This document shows, piece by piece, positions 17,141 through 25,698 of a stretch of DNA of 64,000 nucleotides (position 1 is the stretch's first letter; every line of letters begins with the position of its first letter). The position numbers and the translations under genes were made by a program. The DNA is taken from positions 1 through 64,000 of the forward strand of contig CAWBCI010000055.1 in assembly GCA_963787195.1 (NCBI GenBank), given 5' to 3'. This DNA comes from CAWBCI01 sp963787195 (lineage in GTDB: Bacteria; Bacteroidota; Bacteroidia; Bacteroidales; JAGOPY01). The notes under the pieces were generated by a model. That model did no database searches. It was not told the origin of the DNA and was given only the letters and a program-made list of their open reading frames with translations.

Positions 17141-17205
17141 AACTTATTTAATTCCACCGTATTCTGATTTATGCTTTGAAGCTAATGAGTATGCTATTAA
17201 TTTAG
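17141..17205 (+). promoter_or_regulatory. promoter and conserved upstream box of ncRNA copy 2
   Basis: TTTG (17175-17178), 19 nt, TAATTTAG (17198-17205; one mismatch to TAnnTTTG). The 30-nt conserved box lies at 17141-17170, again exactly 27 nt before the -7 element. Confidence 0.65.
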
Positions 17206-17211
17206 CTCCAT

Positions 17212-17355
17212 TAATTGGTTAATTAATTCCTACTTAAGGAGGCTCTTGTAAGGTTTTTTTCATAATTTTTGGTTTATTTTAACAAGAGTCGCCTCTCACC
17301 TCAAATTAGTAAGACTTGGCAAAAACGATCCCGCCTGGCAGCGGGATCGTTTTTT
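17212..17355 (+). ncRNA. putative small RNA, tandem paralogue 2 of 3
   Basis: Same architecture as copy 1. Stem 1 is GAGGC-TCTTGT (17239-17249) paired with ACAAGA (17282-17287) and GCCTC (17291-17295) across a 3-nt bulge; the U-rich loop sequence is kept. The linker CTCACCTCAAA-T-TAGTAAGACTTGGC is identical to the other copies except one C/T. The terminator stem is ACGATCCCGC/GCGGGATCGT (17325-17334, 17341-17350): an A-U pair in copies 1 and 3 is G-C here, with both sides changed. T-run 17350-17355. Confidence 0.75.
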
Positions 17356-17452
17356 AATCAATGAGACTCAATTTTTTCAAGCGAAGCGAAGAAAAAATCC
17401 TTAGTCGAATTGATCCCGAAAAGGCGAAGTCTTATTCGGGATCTAATGGGAC
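17356..17452. repeat. dispersed 95-bp repeat, copy 1
   Basis: Nearly identical to 36109-36205 (ATCAATGAGA-C/T-TCAA..., GCGAAGCGAAGAAAAA-like segment, then TTAGTCGAATTGATCCCG). It contains an imperfect hairpin GATCCCGAA/TTCGGGATC. It begins immediately after the terminator of ncRNA copy 2. Confidence 0.85.
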
Positions 17453-17638
17453 TAAATTCCCCGTCTCTTGAGACGAATAAGAGATATTCCCATAAGATGC
17501 CCCACTGCAGCGGAGTACATCATTGTTCAATACAGACAAGGTGATTTATTTTGGGAACATTTTAAGTTTGGAATTTATATATATATTAGAGACGTATGGT
17601 ATTGCTAAGTATATGTATTTGAAGTAGTTTTGACCATA

Positions 17639-17703
17639 AACTTATTCAAATCCACCGTTATCTGATTTGTCCCAAGGCCGTATATTTCTTTTTATTATTT
17701 TTG
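17639..17703 (+). promoter_or_regulatory. promoter and conserved upstream box of ncRNA copy 3
   Basis: -7 TATTTTTG (17696-17703, perfect consensus). The 30-nt conserved box is at 17639-17668, 27 nt before it. TTTG at 17666-17669 is too far (26 nt) to be a standard -33 element, so the box itself may matter more here. Confidence 0.6.
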
Positions 17704-17708
17704 GACTA

Positions 17709-17838
17709 TTAATTCCTATAAATATCAATTCTTGTATGGTTTTTTTCATAATTTTTAGTTTTTTACAGAATTGATTCTCACCTCAAATTAGTAAGACTTG
17801 GCAAAAACGATCCCACCTGGCAGTGGGATCGTTTTTTT
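17709..17838 (+). ncRNA. putative small RNA, tandem paralogue 3 of 3
   Basis: Stem 1 has a different sequence but still pairs: ATCAATTC (17724-17731) with GAATTGAT (17768-17775), and TGT (17733-17735) with ACA (17765-17767). The loop keeps GGTTTTTTTCATAATTTTT. The linker CTCACCTCAAATTAGTAAGA-CTTGGC is kept, and the terminator stem is ACGATCCCAC/GTGGGATCGT (17807-17816, 17823-17832) with seven T's. The pairing kept despite changed sequence supports a structured RNA. It converges on gyrB, whose terminator begins 8 bp further on. Confidence 0.75.
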
Positions 17839-17845
17839 TAATTCG

Positions 17846-17887
17846 AAAAAAAAACCCGAACAAGAATATAAAGTTCCTTGTTCGGGT
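17846..17887 (-). terminator. intrinsic terminator of gyrB
   Basis: ACCCGAACAAG (17854-17864) and CTTGTTCGGGT (17877-17887) form an 11-bp stem; the minus-strand RNA continues into nine U's. It lies just past the gyrB stop and back-to-back with the ncRNA copy 3 terminator. Confidence 0.85.
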
Positions 17888-17906
17888 CAATCTCTATTGA
17901 GCTGTA

Positions 17907-19877
17907 TCAGGCATCAATGTTGGCATATTTGGCATGCGTTTCAATAAATTCCCTCCTCGGGGGTACTTCGTCTCCCATAAGCATTGAAAATACCCGGTCA
18001 GCTTCAGTTCCGTTTTCTATGTTAACTTGCCTGAGTGTGCGGAAGGCAGGATCCATGGTAGTATCCCATAACTGTTCAGCATTCATTTCACCAAGGCCTT
18101 TATAACGCTGAATATGTACATTTTTATCGTTTCCATTCGGTGAAAATTCCCGGACAGTTGCCTCTCTTTCTTCTTCACTCCAGCAATAGCGTTGATTTTT
18201 TCCAAATTTAATGAGATAGAGCGGAGGAGTGGCGATATAAACATATCCCTGTTCTATCAGCTCTTTCATGTAACGGAAAAAGAAAGTCAGAATCAAGGTT
18301 GCAATATGGCTGCCGTCTACATCAGCATCAGTCATGATAATCACTTTATGATAACGAAGCTTATCAATATTCAGGGCCTTGGTATCATCTTCAGTACCGA
18401 TTGAAATTCCCAGGGCAGTAAATATATTTTTGATTTCTTCGCTTTCGAAGATCTTATGTTGCATAGCTTTTTCCACATTCAGGATCTTTCCGCGAAGGGG
18501 AAGAATGGCCTGGAAACTGCGGTCACGGCCTTGTTTGGCAGTACCCCCTGCAGAGTCACCTTCAACAAGGTAAATCTCAGAGCGTTCAGGGGACCTCTCC
18601 GAACAGTCGGCCAGTTTCCCGGGTAAGCCTGAACCGGAAAGGAAATTTTTACGCTGGACCAGTTCCCTGGCTTTACGGGCTGCATGTCTTGCAGTGGCCG
18701 CCAGGATCACCTTGTTAACAATGGTTCTGGCTTCCTTAGGATGTTCTTCCATGTAATAAGCCAGGTACTCGCTAATAAGCGTATCCACCGAGCCCATTAC
18801 CTCGGAATTCCCCAACTTCGTCTTGGTTTGTCCTTCAAATTGCGGCTCAGCAACTTTCACTGAAATAATAGCTGTGAGACCTTCCCGGAAGTCATCTCCA
18901 TTGATATCAAACTTGAGCTTTGAAAGCATGCCTGACTTCTCGGCAAAAGCTTTCAAAGTCCTGGTCAGTCCCCGTCTGAAACCCGAAAGGTGGGTGCCAC
19001 CTTCATGTGTATTGATATTGTTAACGTAAGAATGTATGTTCTCTGAAAACGATGTATTGTATTGAAGCGCAATTTCCATCGGGATGCCATTCTTTTCGCC
19101 TTCTATAGTTATGGGTTCCGGTATGAGTGATTCCCTGTTGGCGTCAAGATATGTCAAAAAATCTTTCAGGCCTTCTTCTGAAAAAAAGGAAGTACTGTGA
19201 AAATTGCCATTCTCATCAGTCTGTCTTTCATCAGTAATATTAAGCCGGATGCCTTTGTTCAGGAATGCCAGCTCCCGCATCCGGGCAGCCAGGATATCAT
19301 AATCATATTCGGTAAGGGTGAAAATACTGGCATCAGGCAGGAAAGTTATCTCGGTTCCGGTAATGTCGCTGTCACCAACTATTTTTACAGGATTGACCGG
19401 TTTTCCACATTCGTATTCCTGCATGTAAATCTTTCCATCCCGGAAGATCCTTGCAGTCAACTTGGCGGAAAGTGCATTTACACAGGATACCCCGACTCCA
19501 TGCAATCCACCGGAGACTTTATAGGAGCCTTTGTCGAATTTCCCGCCGGCATGCAAGACTGTCATTACTACTTCCAATGCTGAGCGGTTTTCTTTTTCAT
19601 GGATTCCTGTAGGAATACCTCGCCCGTTGTCCAATACTGTTACTGAATTATCCTTATGGATAAATAAATCGATTTTATCGCAATATCCTGCCAGTGCTTC
19701 ATCTATCGAATTATCAACTACTTCATGAACCAGATGGTGCAATCCTCTTTCTCCTGTATCCCCAATATACATTGAAGGACGCTTACGGACTGCCTCCAGT
19801 CCTTCCAATACCTGAATATTATCTGCGGTGTATGAATCTCTTGATAAAATGTTTTTTTCTTCTGAAGTCATAATCAA
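17907..19877 (-). CDS. gyrB: DNA gyrase subunit B
   Basis: A 656-residue type II topoisomerase ATPase subunit of normal length. GHKL ATPase: E-V-V-D-N-S-I-D-E-A-L-A-G (about 52-64), D-N-G-R-G-I-P (about 82), G-G-L-H-G-V-G (about 122). The TOPRIM domain has E-G-D-S-A-G-G-T (about 440) and D-A-D-V-D-G-S-H-I; the C-terminal Q-R-Y-K-G-L-G-E-M and M-G-D-E-V-P-P-R-R-E-F-I-E are GyrB rather than ParE features. It pairs with GyrA (not in the window) to introduce negative supercoils. An ATG two codons downstream (19871) is an alternative start. The promoter element upstream reads TAACTTTG. Confidence 0.96.
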   Translation of the reverse strand: MIMTSEEKNILSRDSYTADNIQVLEGLEAVRKRPSMYIGDTGERGLHHLVHEVVDNSIDEALAGYCDKIDLFIHKDNSVTVLDNGRGIPTGIHEKENRSALEVVMTVLHAGGKFDKGSYKVSGGLHGVGVSCVNALSAKLTARIFRDGKIYMQEYECGKPVNPVKIVGDSDITGTEITFLPDASIFTLTEYDYDILAARMRELAFLNKGIRLNITDERQTDENGNFHSTSFFSEEGLKDFLTYLDANRESLIPEPITIEGEKNGIPMEIALQYNTSFSENIHSYVNNINTHEGGTHLSGFRRGLTRTLKAFAEKSGMLSKLKFDINGDDFREGLTAIISVKVAEPQFEGQTKTKLGNSEVMGSVDTLISEYLAYYMEEHPKEARTIVNKVILAATARHAARKARELVQRKNFLSGSGLPGKLADCSERSPERSEIYLVEGDSAGGTAKQGRDRSFQAILPLRGKILNVEKAMQHKIFESEEIKNIFTALGISIGTEDDTKALNIDKLRYHKVIIMTDADVDGSHIATLILTFFFRYMKELIEQGYVYIATPPLYLIKFGKNQRYCWSEEEREATVREFSPNGNDKNVHIQRYKGLGEMNAEQLWDTTMDPAFRTLRQVNIENGTEADRVFSMLMGDEVPPRREFIETHAKYANIDA

Positions 19878-19904
19878 TTAGTTACATAAAATTAGATAAG
19901 TGAT

Positions 19905-19931
19905 CAAAGTTACAAAAAATACCTTTATCAA
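19905..19931 (-). promoter_or_regulatory. candidate gyrB promoter
   Basis: On the minus strand TAACTTTG (19905-19912) with TTG (19929-19931) 16 nt upstream, 28 bp before the gyrB start. The -7 match is perfect; the spacing is short. Confidence 0.45.
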
Positions 19932-20155
19932 CTTGATAAAAAGTCTGTAAAATCAGGCTTTTTATTAACATTTTTATGTTCAGATTTTGGGACTGAAAAG
20001 GCTGATAATGAATGTCTACGGAATGAAGCAGTTAATTAGGTTCGGTTTGGTTCAAATCCTCTCCGATATTTAAGGATATAATCGCAATTTGATAAGGTAA
20101 TTAAGGCTTTCAAATACATGTAAGCTTATTTCGGACTCCTTAGCAATGAGCTTAA

Positions 20156-21835
20156 CTAGAATGAATAAGTCACTCCTAACATTCCCTGAAGTCCTTGCAC
20201 GGGATACTTATACCAGCGCTGGTATTTGTTGTTTAGAATATTCTGAAAACGGATAAAGCCAGACAATGATTTGCTGTAGCGGTACTCAAGACCGGCATTC
20301 AAATCCAAACCAGCTTTCATCTCTACCGGAATAACAACATTATTCACAATAGTTTTGGCGTAGCGGGGTCCGAAAGCATTAATTGAAGCAGTAATAATAA
20401 ATTTTTCCAGAATAGTATATGAGGCATCAAAATCGAGGGTCACATTCGGCTCCTGCCATGGTTTTAATTCGGTATCCATAGTATAAACAAAGTAGCTGCC
20501 TTTCAGCCGGAAATTATACAGGCCGGTCTTTTCCAGGCCAAGTGAGGCACTAATGGACAGTAAGTTAAGATTATCATAAATGACCTTGAATTTATTGCCA
20601 AGTACTTCATTGATATCAGTTACATAAAACGGCCGGTCTTCCAAAGCTGCATCAGCCGCTTCAATCCGGAAATCAAGCCCTGAAATATTCCCGGCAAGAC
20701 CTCCTGACACTTCAAATTTGTTGATGGTGGGTTTCATTTGAGGGGAGCTGATAATAAACGGATTTACATCGGTCAGAGATTTAAATGTATTTGGATCGAC
20801 CCCTCCCTTTATTTGCGCGTATACTTTCAGGACATCTTCAATTATCCTGACCTCGGCTTTCAGTATGGGGAATAAATGAAGATGACTGATGCTATCATTG
20901 TCTATGCTCATATCAATTCCGGCATAAAATGCATATTGTTCAAAACCGAATTTGAAATAGGGTAAGGCTTTGAAATAATATGGATTATAGGTATTCAGGC
21001 TGTCTTTAAAATTATAATATTTCAGATCAAGATCCAGTCCGAGTGACTGCTCCATATCATTCCTGATTAATTTTAGTCCTTTATCCAGTTCAACTCCGAA
21101 GTTCATCAGGTTTTCATGGCTTTTATAAAAATCAGAAAGATTATAAAAATTGAAATATAGTGCGTGATTCAGTTTTTTCCCTTTCACATAATTGCTGTTG
21201 AAGCGGAAACCGGCACTTATTAATTGAAATCTTTGTTTAATGTCTTCCCGGGAGATTTCCATGGATGGAAAATAATCAGGCTGATAGCCATAAAAATGTA
21301 CAACATCTCTTTTATAGCCAATATTTCCGGAAAAGGTATGCTTCCCTGCAAAAGCCTTCCCGCCGGCTTCAAATAAATTCTGACTGAAATTACTCGGACC
21401 ATAATCTTTTATACCTCCCTGGGAGGAAAAATGCTTCAGGTGAATCCCAAATTGATATTTTTCCGAACGCAGTGAATTGGCAAAATATTCTAAATATGGA
21501 GTGGTGTAATTTCCAAATCCGGCTTTAATCAGGTTCCGTAAAAGCTTATCGCGGGTATCGTGTCCGGCCCTGACAGCTTCAATTGGTTTAAGGCTGATAT
21601 TGGTATGCGCTTTAGTATCAATGAAGTTATTATATTCAAACTGTTTCTGGCTTTCTTTATCAGTAGGGACCTCAGGTGAAAAGTTCATTTTGAAAGCATC
21701 AGAAATGGAAGGTTTATATGGGGCAATGATCGTAACCTCCTCATTCTGCTGCTGAGCCTTTAGGCTCAGGGTCTGAAATAAACCTGATATACCAAGGAGG
21801 GAAATGACAATATAAAATGGCTTCTGGTTTTTCAT
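20156..21835 (-). CDS. outer-membrane beta-barrel protein (TonB-receptor-like barrel without plug)
   Basis: A 559-residue exported protein. The signal peptide ends near L-K-A-Q (residue 28), followed by E-V-T-I-I-A-P-Y-K-P-S-I-S-D-A-F-K and a long series of amphipathic strands. The C-terminal part (A-G-L-E-Y-R-Y-S-K-S-L-S-G-F-I-R-F-Q-N-I-L-N-N-K, split by function here; final G-V-T-Y-S-F) resembles the last strands of TonB-dependent receptors, but no plug domain or TonB box is seen. It is 31 bp downstream of the large TPR gene and likely cotranscribed. Function unknown. Confidence 0.7.
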   Translation of the reverse strand: MKNQKPFYIVISLLGISGLFQTLSLKAQQQNEEVTIIAPYKPSISDAFKMNFSPEVPTDKESQKQFEYNNFIDTKAHTNISLKPIEAVRAGHDTRDKLLRNLIKAGFGNYTTPYLEYFANSLRSEKYQFGIHLKHFSSQGGIKDYGPSNFSQNLFEAGGKAFAGKHTFSGNIGYKRDVVHFYGYQPDYFPSMEISREDIKQRFQLISAGFRFNSNYVKGKKLNHALYFNFYNLSDFYKSHENLMNFGVELDKGLKLIRNDMEQSLGLDLDLKYYNFKDSLNTYNPYYFKALPYFKFGFEQYAFYAGIDMSIDNDSISHLHLFPILKAEVRIIEDVLKVYAQIKGGVDPNTFKSLTDVNPFIISSPQMKPTINKFEVSGGLAGNISGLDFRIEAADAALEDRPFYVTDINEVLGNKFKVIYDNLNLLSISASLGLEKTGLYNFRLKGSYFVYTMDTELKPWQEPNVTLDFDASYTILEKFIITASINAFGPRYAKTIVNNVVIPVEMKAGLDLNAGLEYRYSKSLSGFIRFQNILNNKYQRWYKYPVQGLQGMLGVTYSF

Positions 21836-21866
21836 TTATATCTTCAGTTTTTAGTCTGATTTAGAA

Positions 21867-24800
21867 TTAATTTGATTTGGGTTGGGTTTGCTCCAGTTCT
21901 TTAAGCTTTTGCCGGGCCGTTTCCCCAAGTTCAGGGCCTTTATAATTATCAATTACGCTTTGCAGTGTTTGCTTAGCCTGGAAAATATTACCCTGTTGAG
22001 TATAAATATCAGCCAATAATATAAATCCTTTTGCCACCCAGTAATCATAGGCCGCATATTTATCAGACAATTCAAATACTTGTTTTTCAGCTTCCTCCGG
22101 GTGGTTCTGCCGGAACGCGATAAAGGCGAGATTATATTTTGCCTCAGCAGCCAGTTCATTCTGCGCAAGTTTGCTGGCAATACTATATTCGCTTTGGGCC
22201 ATGTTCAGGTCGTCCTGTTTCATATAAGCTCTTGCCAGGGTTACATGGGCTTCGGTGATAAGATCTTCGGTCACCTTATCGGTAGCCAGAAGCTTTTTAG
22301 CTTTATCAATGGCGGAGGGATAATTTCCGGTCAGGAAATAACACCGCATCTGCCCGGCAATAGAGTACACAATATTTTGCTGGTATTCCGCGATCTCTTC
22401 AAGCTTCTGGAAATAATTGAGGGCTTCAGGATATTTTCCAGCTTTGAATTCCATTCCGGCAACATTCACCAGGGCTTTTTCCGAGAATTCTGAGCGGGGT
22501 CTGTCGGCAACATATTGATAATCTTTCATAGCTTCATCTTCATTCCCGCTTTTCATAAGACATTCGGCCATATAAAAACTGGCATTAACCGTAAATGCCC
22601 CCTGGGGAAACTGACTTAGATATTTCTGGAAAGTCTTAATGGCCTCATCACATTTTCCTTGCATGTATAAATTTTCACCGGATACATAATTCAGGGAATC
22701 TTCCTCCGAAGCAGTCACTTCAGCGTATGGGATGTTTTTTGCATAGCTGAAATATTCATCCGGACGGTTCAGATCCAGGTAGATGTTCTTCAGACTGGCG
22801 AGGGCTTCTTTGGCGTCAACCGAGCCCGGATATTTTTCGATCACTGATTTAAGCGTTTTGATAGCTGATTCATTTTCATTATTGTTGTAATAGATCAGCC
22901 CCTCTTTCATGAGAGCTTTCACAGTGTAACTGCTATTGGGATATTCCTTTATCAGCTTGTCTAAATAGGATAGCGCATCCCGTCCCTTACTCATGATAAG
23001 GTAGGAGAGTGCCGTTTCATAAAGGGCATCATCACGGTATCTCGACTGTGGATAATTATTCATCAGGACTTTAAGGACACTGATTTTCTGCGGCAGATCC
23101 CCGTCTGCACCTTCTGAAAGGGCTTTCTGGTAAAGTGCATAATCCATTTCAGATTTGCCTTTTAAAATCGCCTTATCATAATAAGAAATGGCATTTTTAT
23201 AATCTTTGGAAATAAAATAGCAGTCCCCGATTCTTAAGAGGGCATCTGCATTCAACTTATCATCCCGCGACATACCATTATCCAGGAACTTTTTAAAATT
23301 AGTGATCGCATCATCATATTCTTTCCTGTTAAAATAACAATAACCAAGATTATAATAAGCTGAAGGATAGAAATCGATTCGTCTGGCAGCCGGTGACTTT
23401 AAAAAATCACCATAATATTTAATGGCAGCCCAATAGTTGGATTGATGGTAAAATGCTTCTCCTATCCAGTAATTTGCCCGGGCCTGAATTTCAGCGTCAT
23501 AACTGAAGGTAGTGGCTTTTTTTAAGAGACTGATAGCATCATCCATTTCATTCAGGTTGAAAAGTTCAATACCCCTGTAAAAGAGTATTTTCTGATATGC
23601 TTTATCAAGCGCAGTACTCCGGTGCTTAATGTTTTCCAGGGAATTCAGGGCCGCTTCATAGTTTTTGGAAGAAAGATACAAATCGACCATATAGCCATAA
23701 GCTTCATCTTTACGGTCCGAATCCGGATTTTCTTTCAGGTAATTCTCGAGAAGGCTAATAGATTCATTATAAGGGTTGAAAGAAGTTTCTATGGATAATT
23801 TTATATAATTAAAGAGTGCATCTTCAGCCATATTCTTGACCACATTATTTTTATAGGCAGATAAAAAGGCATTGGCAGCATATTTTTTCTGGTCGGTGGC
23901 CAGGTAGCAAGCTCCCAGATGATATGAAGCATCCTGGGAAAGCGAATCCTTTACAGTAATCACTTTCTGGAAATTATCAACAGCCTCTTTATATTTTCCT
24001 GTTTTATAATAGGAATAAGCTAGTTCATAGTTGTCGTCGCGGCTGAGCGCTCCTCTGGAAAGTTTTTCATATTCTTCAAGGTAGGAAATAGCTTCGGGAT
24101 AATTAGCGGCCCTGAAGTAGGCATCACCAACCATATGGGCGATGTCGTCCTTGTCTTTGCTGGAAGCATCCTGCATGGCAGCCGGGCCCAGCTGTATGAT
24201 TTTATCAAAATCGCCACTATGGTAGTATATCTGCATTTCATAATAGGGAACAATTTTTTTGAAACGCGGATCATTATCCAGCTTTTGAAAACCTTTCAGG
24301 GCCAGGTCATATTTCCCATCAAGATAATTCAGATGTGCCAGATAATAACCGGCCTGACCGAAATAGGGTGATCCCGGCCGGTTCACTTTTTCGAAATATC
24401 CCCTGGCACGGCTGGTCTCATCACTTTTCAGGGAAACATATCCCATTTTGAAATAATATTCGTCCTGCTCATTCCTTGAAAGCTGCCTGGCTTGCACTTT
24501 CCGGAATGATTCCATGGCATCCCTGTATTTATTATTTTCGAAATACATCCTGCCCAGGTAAAACCTGGCCTGGTTTGCCTTTGCATGCTCGGGGTAGGCA
24601 TTCAGGAAGCTGTTGATTTTAAATGCCGCATCCGAATTATCCAGCTCAGCAGCGCAAACGGCATCATAGTATTGAGCATTTGCTCTCAGTTCAGCGTTCT
24701 GGTAATGCGGGTCGTCATATAGATTATGAAAGATTTCCTGGGCCGCTCCGTATTTCTCTTTTTGAAAAAGTTCCAGGGCGGTCCTGTACTTGATGTCTGG

Positions 24801-24896
24801 TTCGGAATAGTAATCACTCTGTTGAGCGAAGATAGATGTTGAAAACCAGGTCAGAATTAAAATAATGTAGTATAGCTTTCCCCTGTAAATGCTCAT
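21867..24896 (-). CDS. large exported tetratricopeptide-repeat protein
   Basis: A 1009-residue protein with a signal peptide (Y-I-I-L-I-L-T-W-F-S-T-S-I-F-A-Q) and TPR units along its whole length, with recurring patterns such as A-x-Y-x-L-G-x-x-Y-F-x-x-x-x-Y-x-x-A-I-x-x-F. More than twenty 34-residue units are plausible by eye. It has no transmembrane helix after the signal, so it is probably periplasmic or outer-membrane associated. It is the first gene of a pair with the barrel protein downstream, which suggests a protein-binding scaffold working with that barrel. No enzyme motif is seen. Confidence 0.82.
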   Translation of the reverse strand: MSIYRGKLYYIILILTWFSTSIFAQQSDYYSEPDIKYRTALELFQKEKYGAAQEIFHNLYDDPHYQNAELRANAQYYDAVCAAELDNSDAAFKINSFLNAYPEHAKANQARFYLGRMYFENNKYRDAMESFRKVQARQLSRNEQDEYYFKMGYVSLKSDETSRARGYFEKVNRPGSPYFGQAGYYLAHLNYLDGKYDLALKGFQKLDNDPRFKKIVPYYEMQIYYHSGDFDKIIQLGPAAMQDASSKDKDDIAHMVGDAYFRAANYPEAISYLEEYEKLSRGALSRDDNYELAYSYYKTGKYKEAVDNFQKVITVKDSLSQDASYHLGACYLATDQKKYAANAFLSAYKNNVVKNMAEDALFNYIKLSIETSFNPYNESISLLENYLKENPDSDRKDEAYGYMVDLYLSSKNYEAALNSLENIKHRSTALDKAYQKILFYRGIELFNLNEMDDAISLLKKATTFSYDAEIQARANYWIGEAFYHQSNYWAAIKYYGDFLKSPAARRIDFYPSAYYNLGYCYFNRKEYDDAITNFKKFLDNGMSRDDKLNADALLRIGDCYFISKDYKNAISYYDKAILKGKSEMDYALYQKALSEGADGDLPQKISVLKVLMNNYPQSRYRDDALYETALSYLIMSKGRDALSYLDKLIKEYPNSSYTVKALMKEGLIYYNNNENESAIKTLKSVIEKYPGSVDAKEALASLKNIYLDLNRPDEYFSYAKNIPYAEVTASEEDSLNYVSGENLYMQGKCDEAIKTFQKYLSQFPQGAFTVNASFYMAECLMKSGNEDEAMKDYQYVADRPRSEFSEKALVNVAGMEFKAGKYPEALNYFQKLEEIAEYQQNIVYSIAGQMRCYFLTGNYPSAIDKAKKLLATDKVTEDLITEAHVTLARAYMKQDDLNMAQSEYSIASKLAQNELAAEAKYNLAFIAFRQNHPEEAEKQVFELSDKYAAYDYWVAKGFILLADIYTQQGNIFQAKQTLQSVIDNYKGPELGETARQKLKELEQTQPKSN

Positions 24897-25049
24897 TTTC
24901 CTGAATATTTATTTGGCGGTTAAAAGTAGAAAATTATGCTATAAGCGATGGGTTTGTAAAGATGAATTATTAACAGAAGGACTGTTAGGAACAGGGAATA
25001 GAACGAGGCTGGGGGAGGGAATATTGTATTGGGGGGAAGAGATTCAGTT

Positions 25050-25074
25050 CAAAGTTCAAAGTGCAAAATGCAAA
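25050..25074. repeat. left arm of a 25-bp perfect inverted repeat
   Basis: This segment (CAAAGTTCAAAGTGCAAAAT...) is the exact reverse complement of 27557-27581. The two arms enclose 2.5 kb holding one gene and two direct repeats. Confidence 0.9.
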
Positions 25075-25075
25075 T

Positions 25076-25182
25076 TCAATGAGACTATCTTTTCAAGAGT
25101 CCCGAATAATCGGGATGAATTGAAAAGATTAAGTCGAATTAATCCCGAGAATGAAATGAATCGGGAGTCGAAGTTAAAGAGT
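25076..25182. repeat. diverged relative of the 95-bp dispersed repeat
   Basis: It shares CAATGAGACT, TTTTCAA, GTCGAATT-ATCCCG and an ATCGGGA segment with 17356-17452 and 36109-36205, but the interior differs. It contains a short palindrome TCCCGAATAATCGGGA. Confidence 0.6.
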
Positions 25183-25245
25183 TAATAAGTTAAGTTCTAT
25201 AAATGAACCACTTAAACCTTCATCTAACTAAAGAATTATCTTTAT

Positions 25246-25488
25246 GCCATTCGCCACCGTCAGATCCCCGCGTTCGCGAGGATGACGCAATTTGGATATT
25301 CAAGAAAAGCGGCGCGGCACGCCTTTGAAAATCATTATTGTGTGCCGCGCCGCTTTTCCTAAAACATTCCAGTTCGTCATTCCGGCGCAGGCCGGAATCC
25401 GCCAGCGAGATGCAGAGAGGGATATTAGTTAGATGAAAGTGATTCAGTGAGCAGTGATTTGTGTAAGGTCGGGTCGCGACCCGGCCCT
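25246..25488. repeat. direct repeat A, REP-like palindromes
   Basis: Matches 27261-27553 almost base for base outside a central loop. It contains three palindromes: one around CCGCGTTCGCGAGG; a 16-bp stem AAAAGCGGCGCGGCAC (25305-25320) with GTGCCGCGCCGCTTTT (25341-25356); and ATTCCGGCGCAGGCCGGAAT. It ends in a GGGTCGCGACCC palindrome. Confidence 0.92.
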
Positions 25489-25698
25489 CCTCTCTACTCA
25501 ACACTCTACACTCTACACTCTACACTTTACACTCTGGTTGATATTCTTTAATAGTCCCCAGTTTGCTATCATGAATTTTAATTAAACAATCTTAAGCATC
25601 CGGTATTTCCTTATATTTATTCCATCAAAATATTATTTGCCAGGGATGAAAATTTATTTTGAAATACCTGATCTTAAAATGCTTTATCACTTGAAATT

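Larger units (their letters stand above)
24897..25698. other. repeat-rich intergenic region
   Basis: About 800 bp with no supported gene. It holds, in order: one arm of a 25-bp inverted repeat (25050-25074), a relative of the 95-bp dispersed repeat (25076-25182), a 243-bp direct repeat (25246-25488), and a short tandem run of CTCTACA-like heptamers (about 25498-25534). Frames open across the palindromes are not credible genes. Confidence 0.7.

Noticed and set aside
16861..17838. Three regularly repeated units considered as a CRISPR-like array
   Set aside because: The units are 270-480 bp apart, contain promoters and terminators, and have no short identical direct repeats with spacers.
25220..25504. 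A 94-codon minus-strand frame in the repeat-rich region
   Set aside because: It lies in REP-like palindromes present in a second copy where the frame is not kept; low-quality protein.
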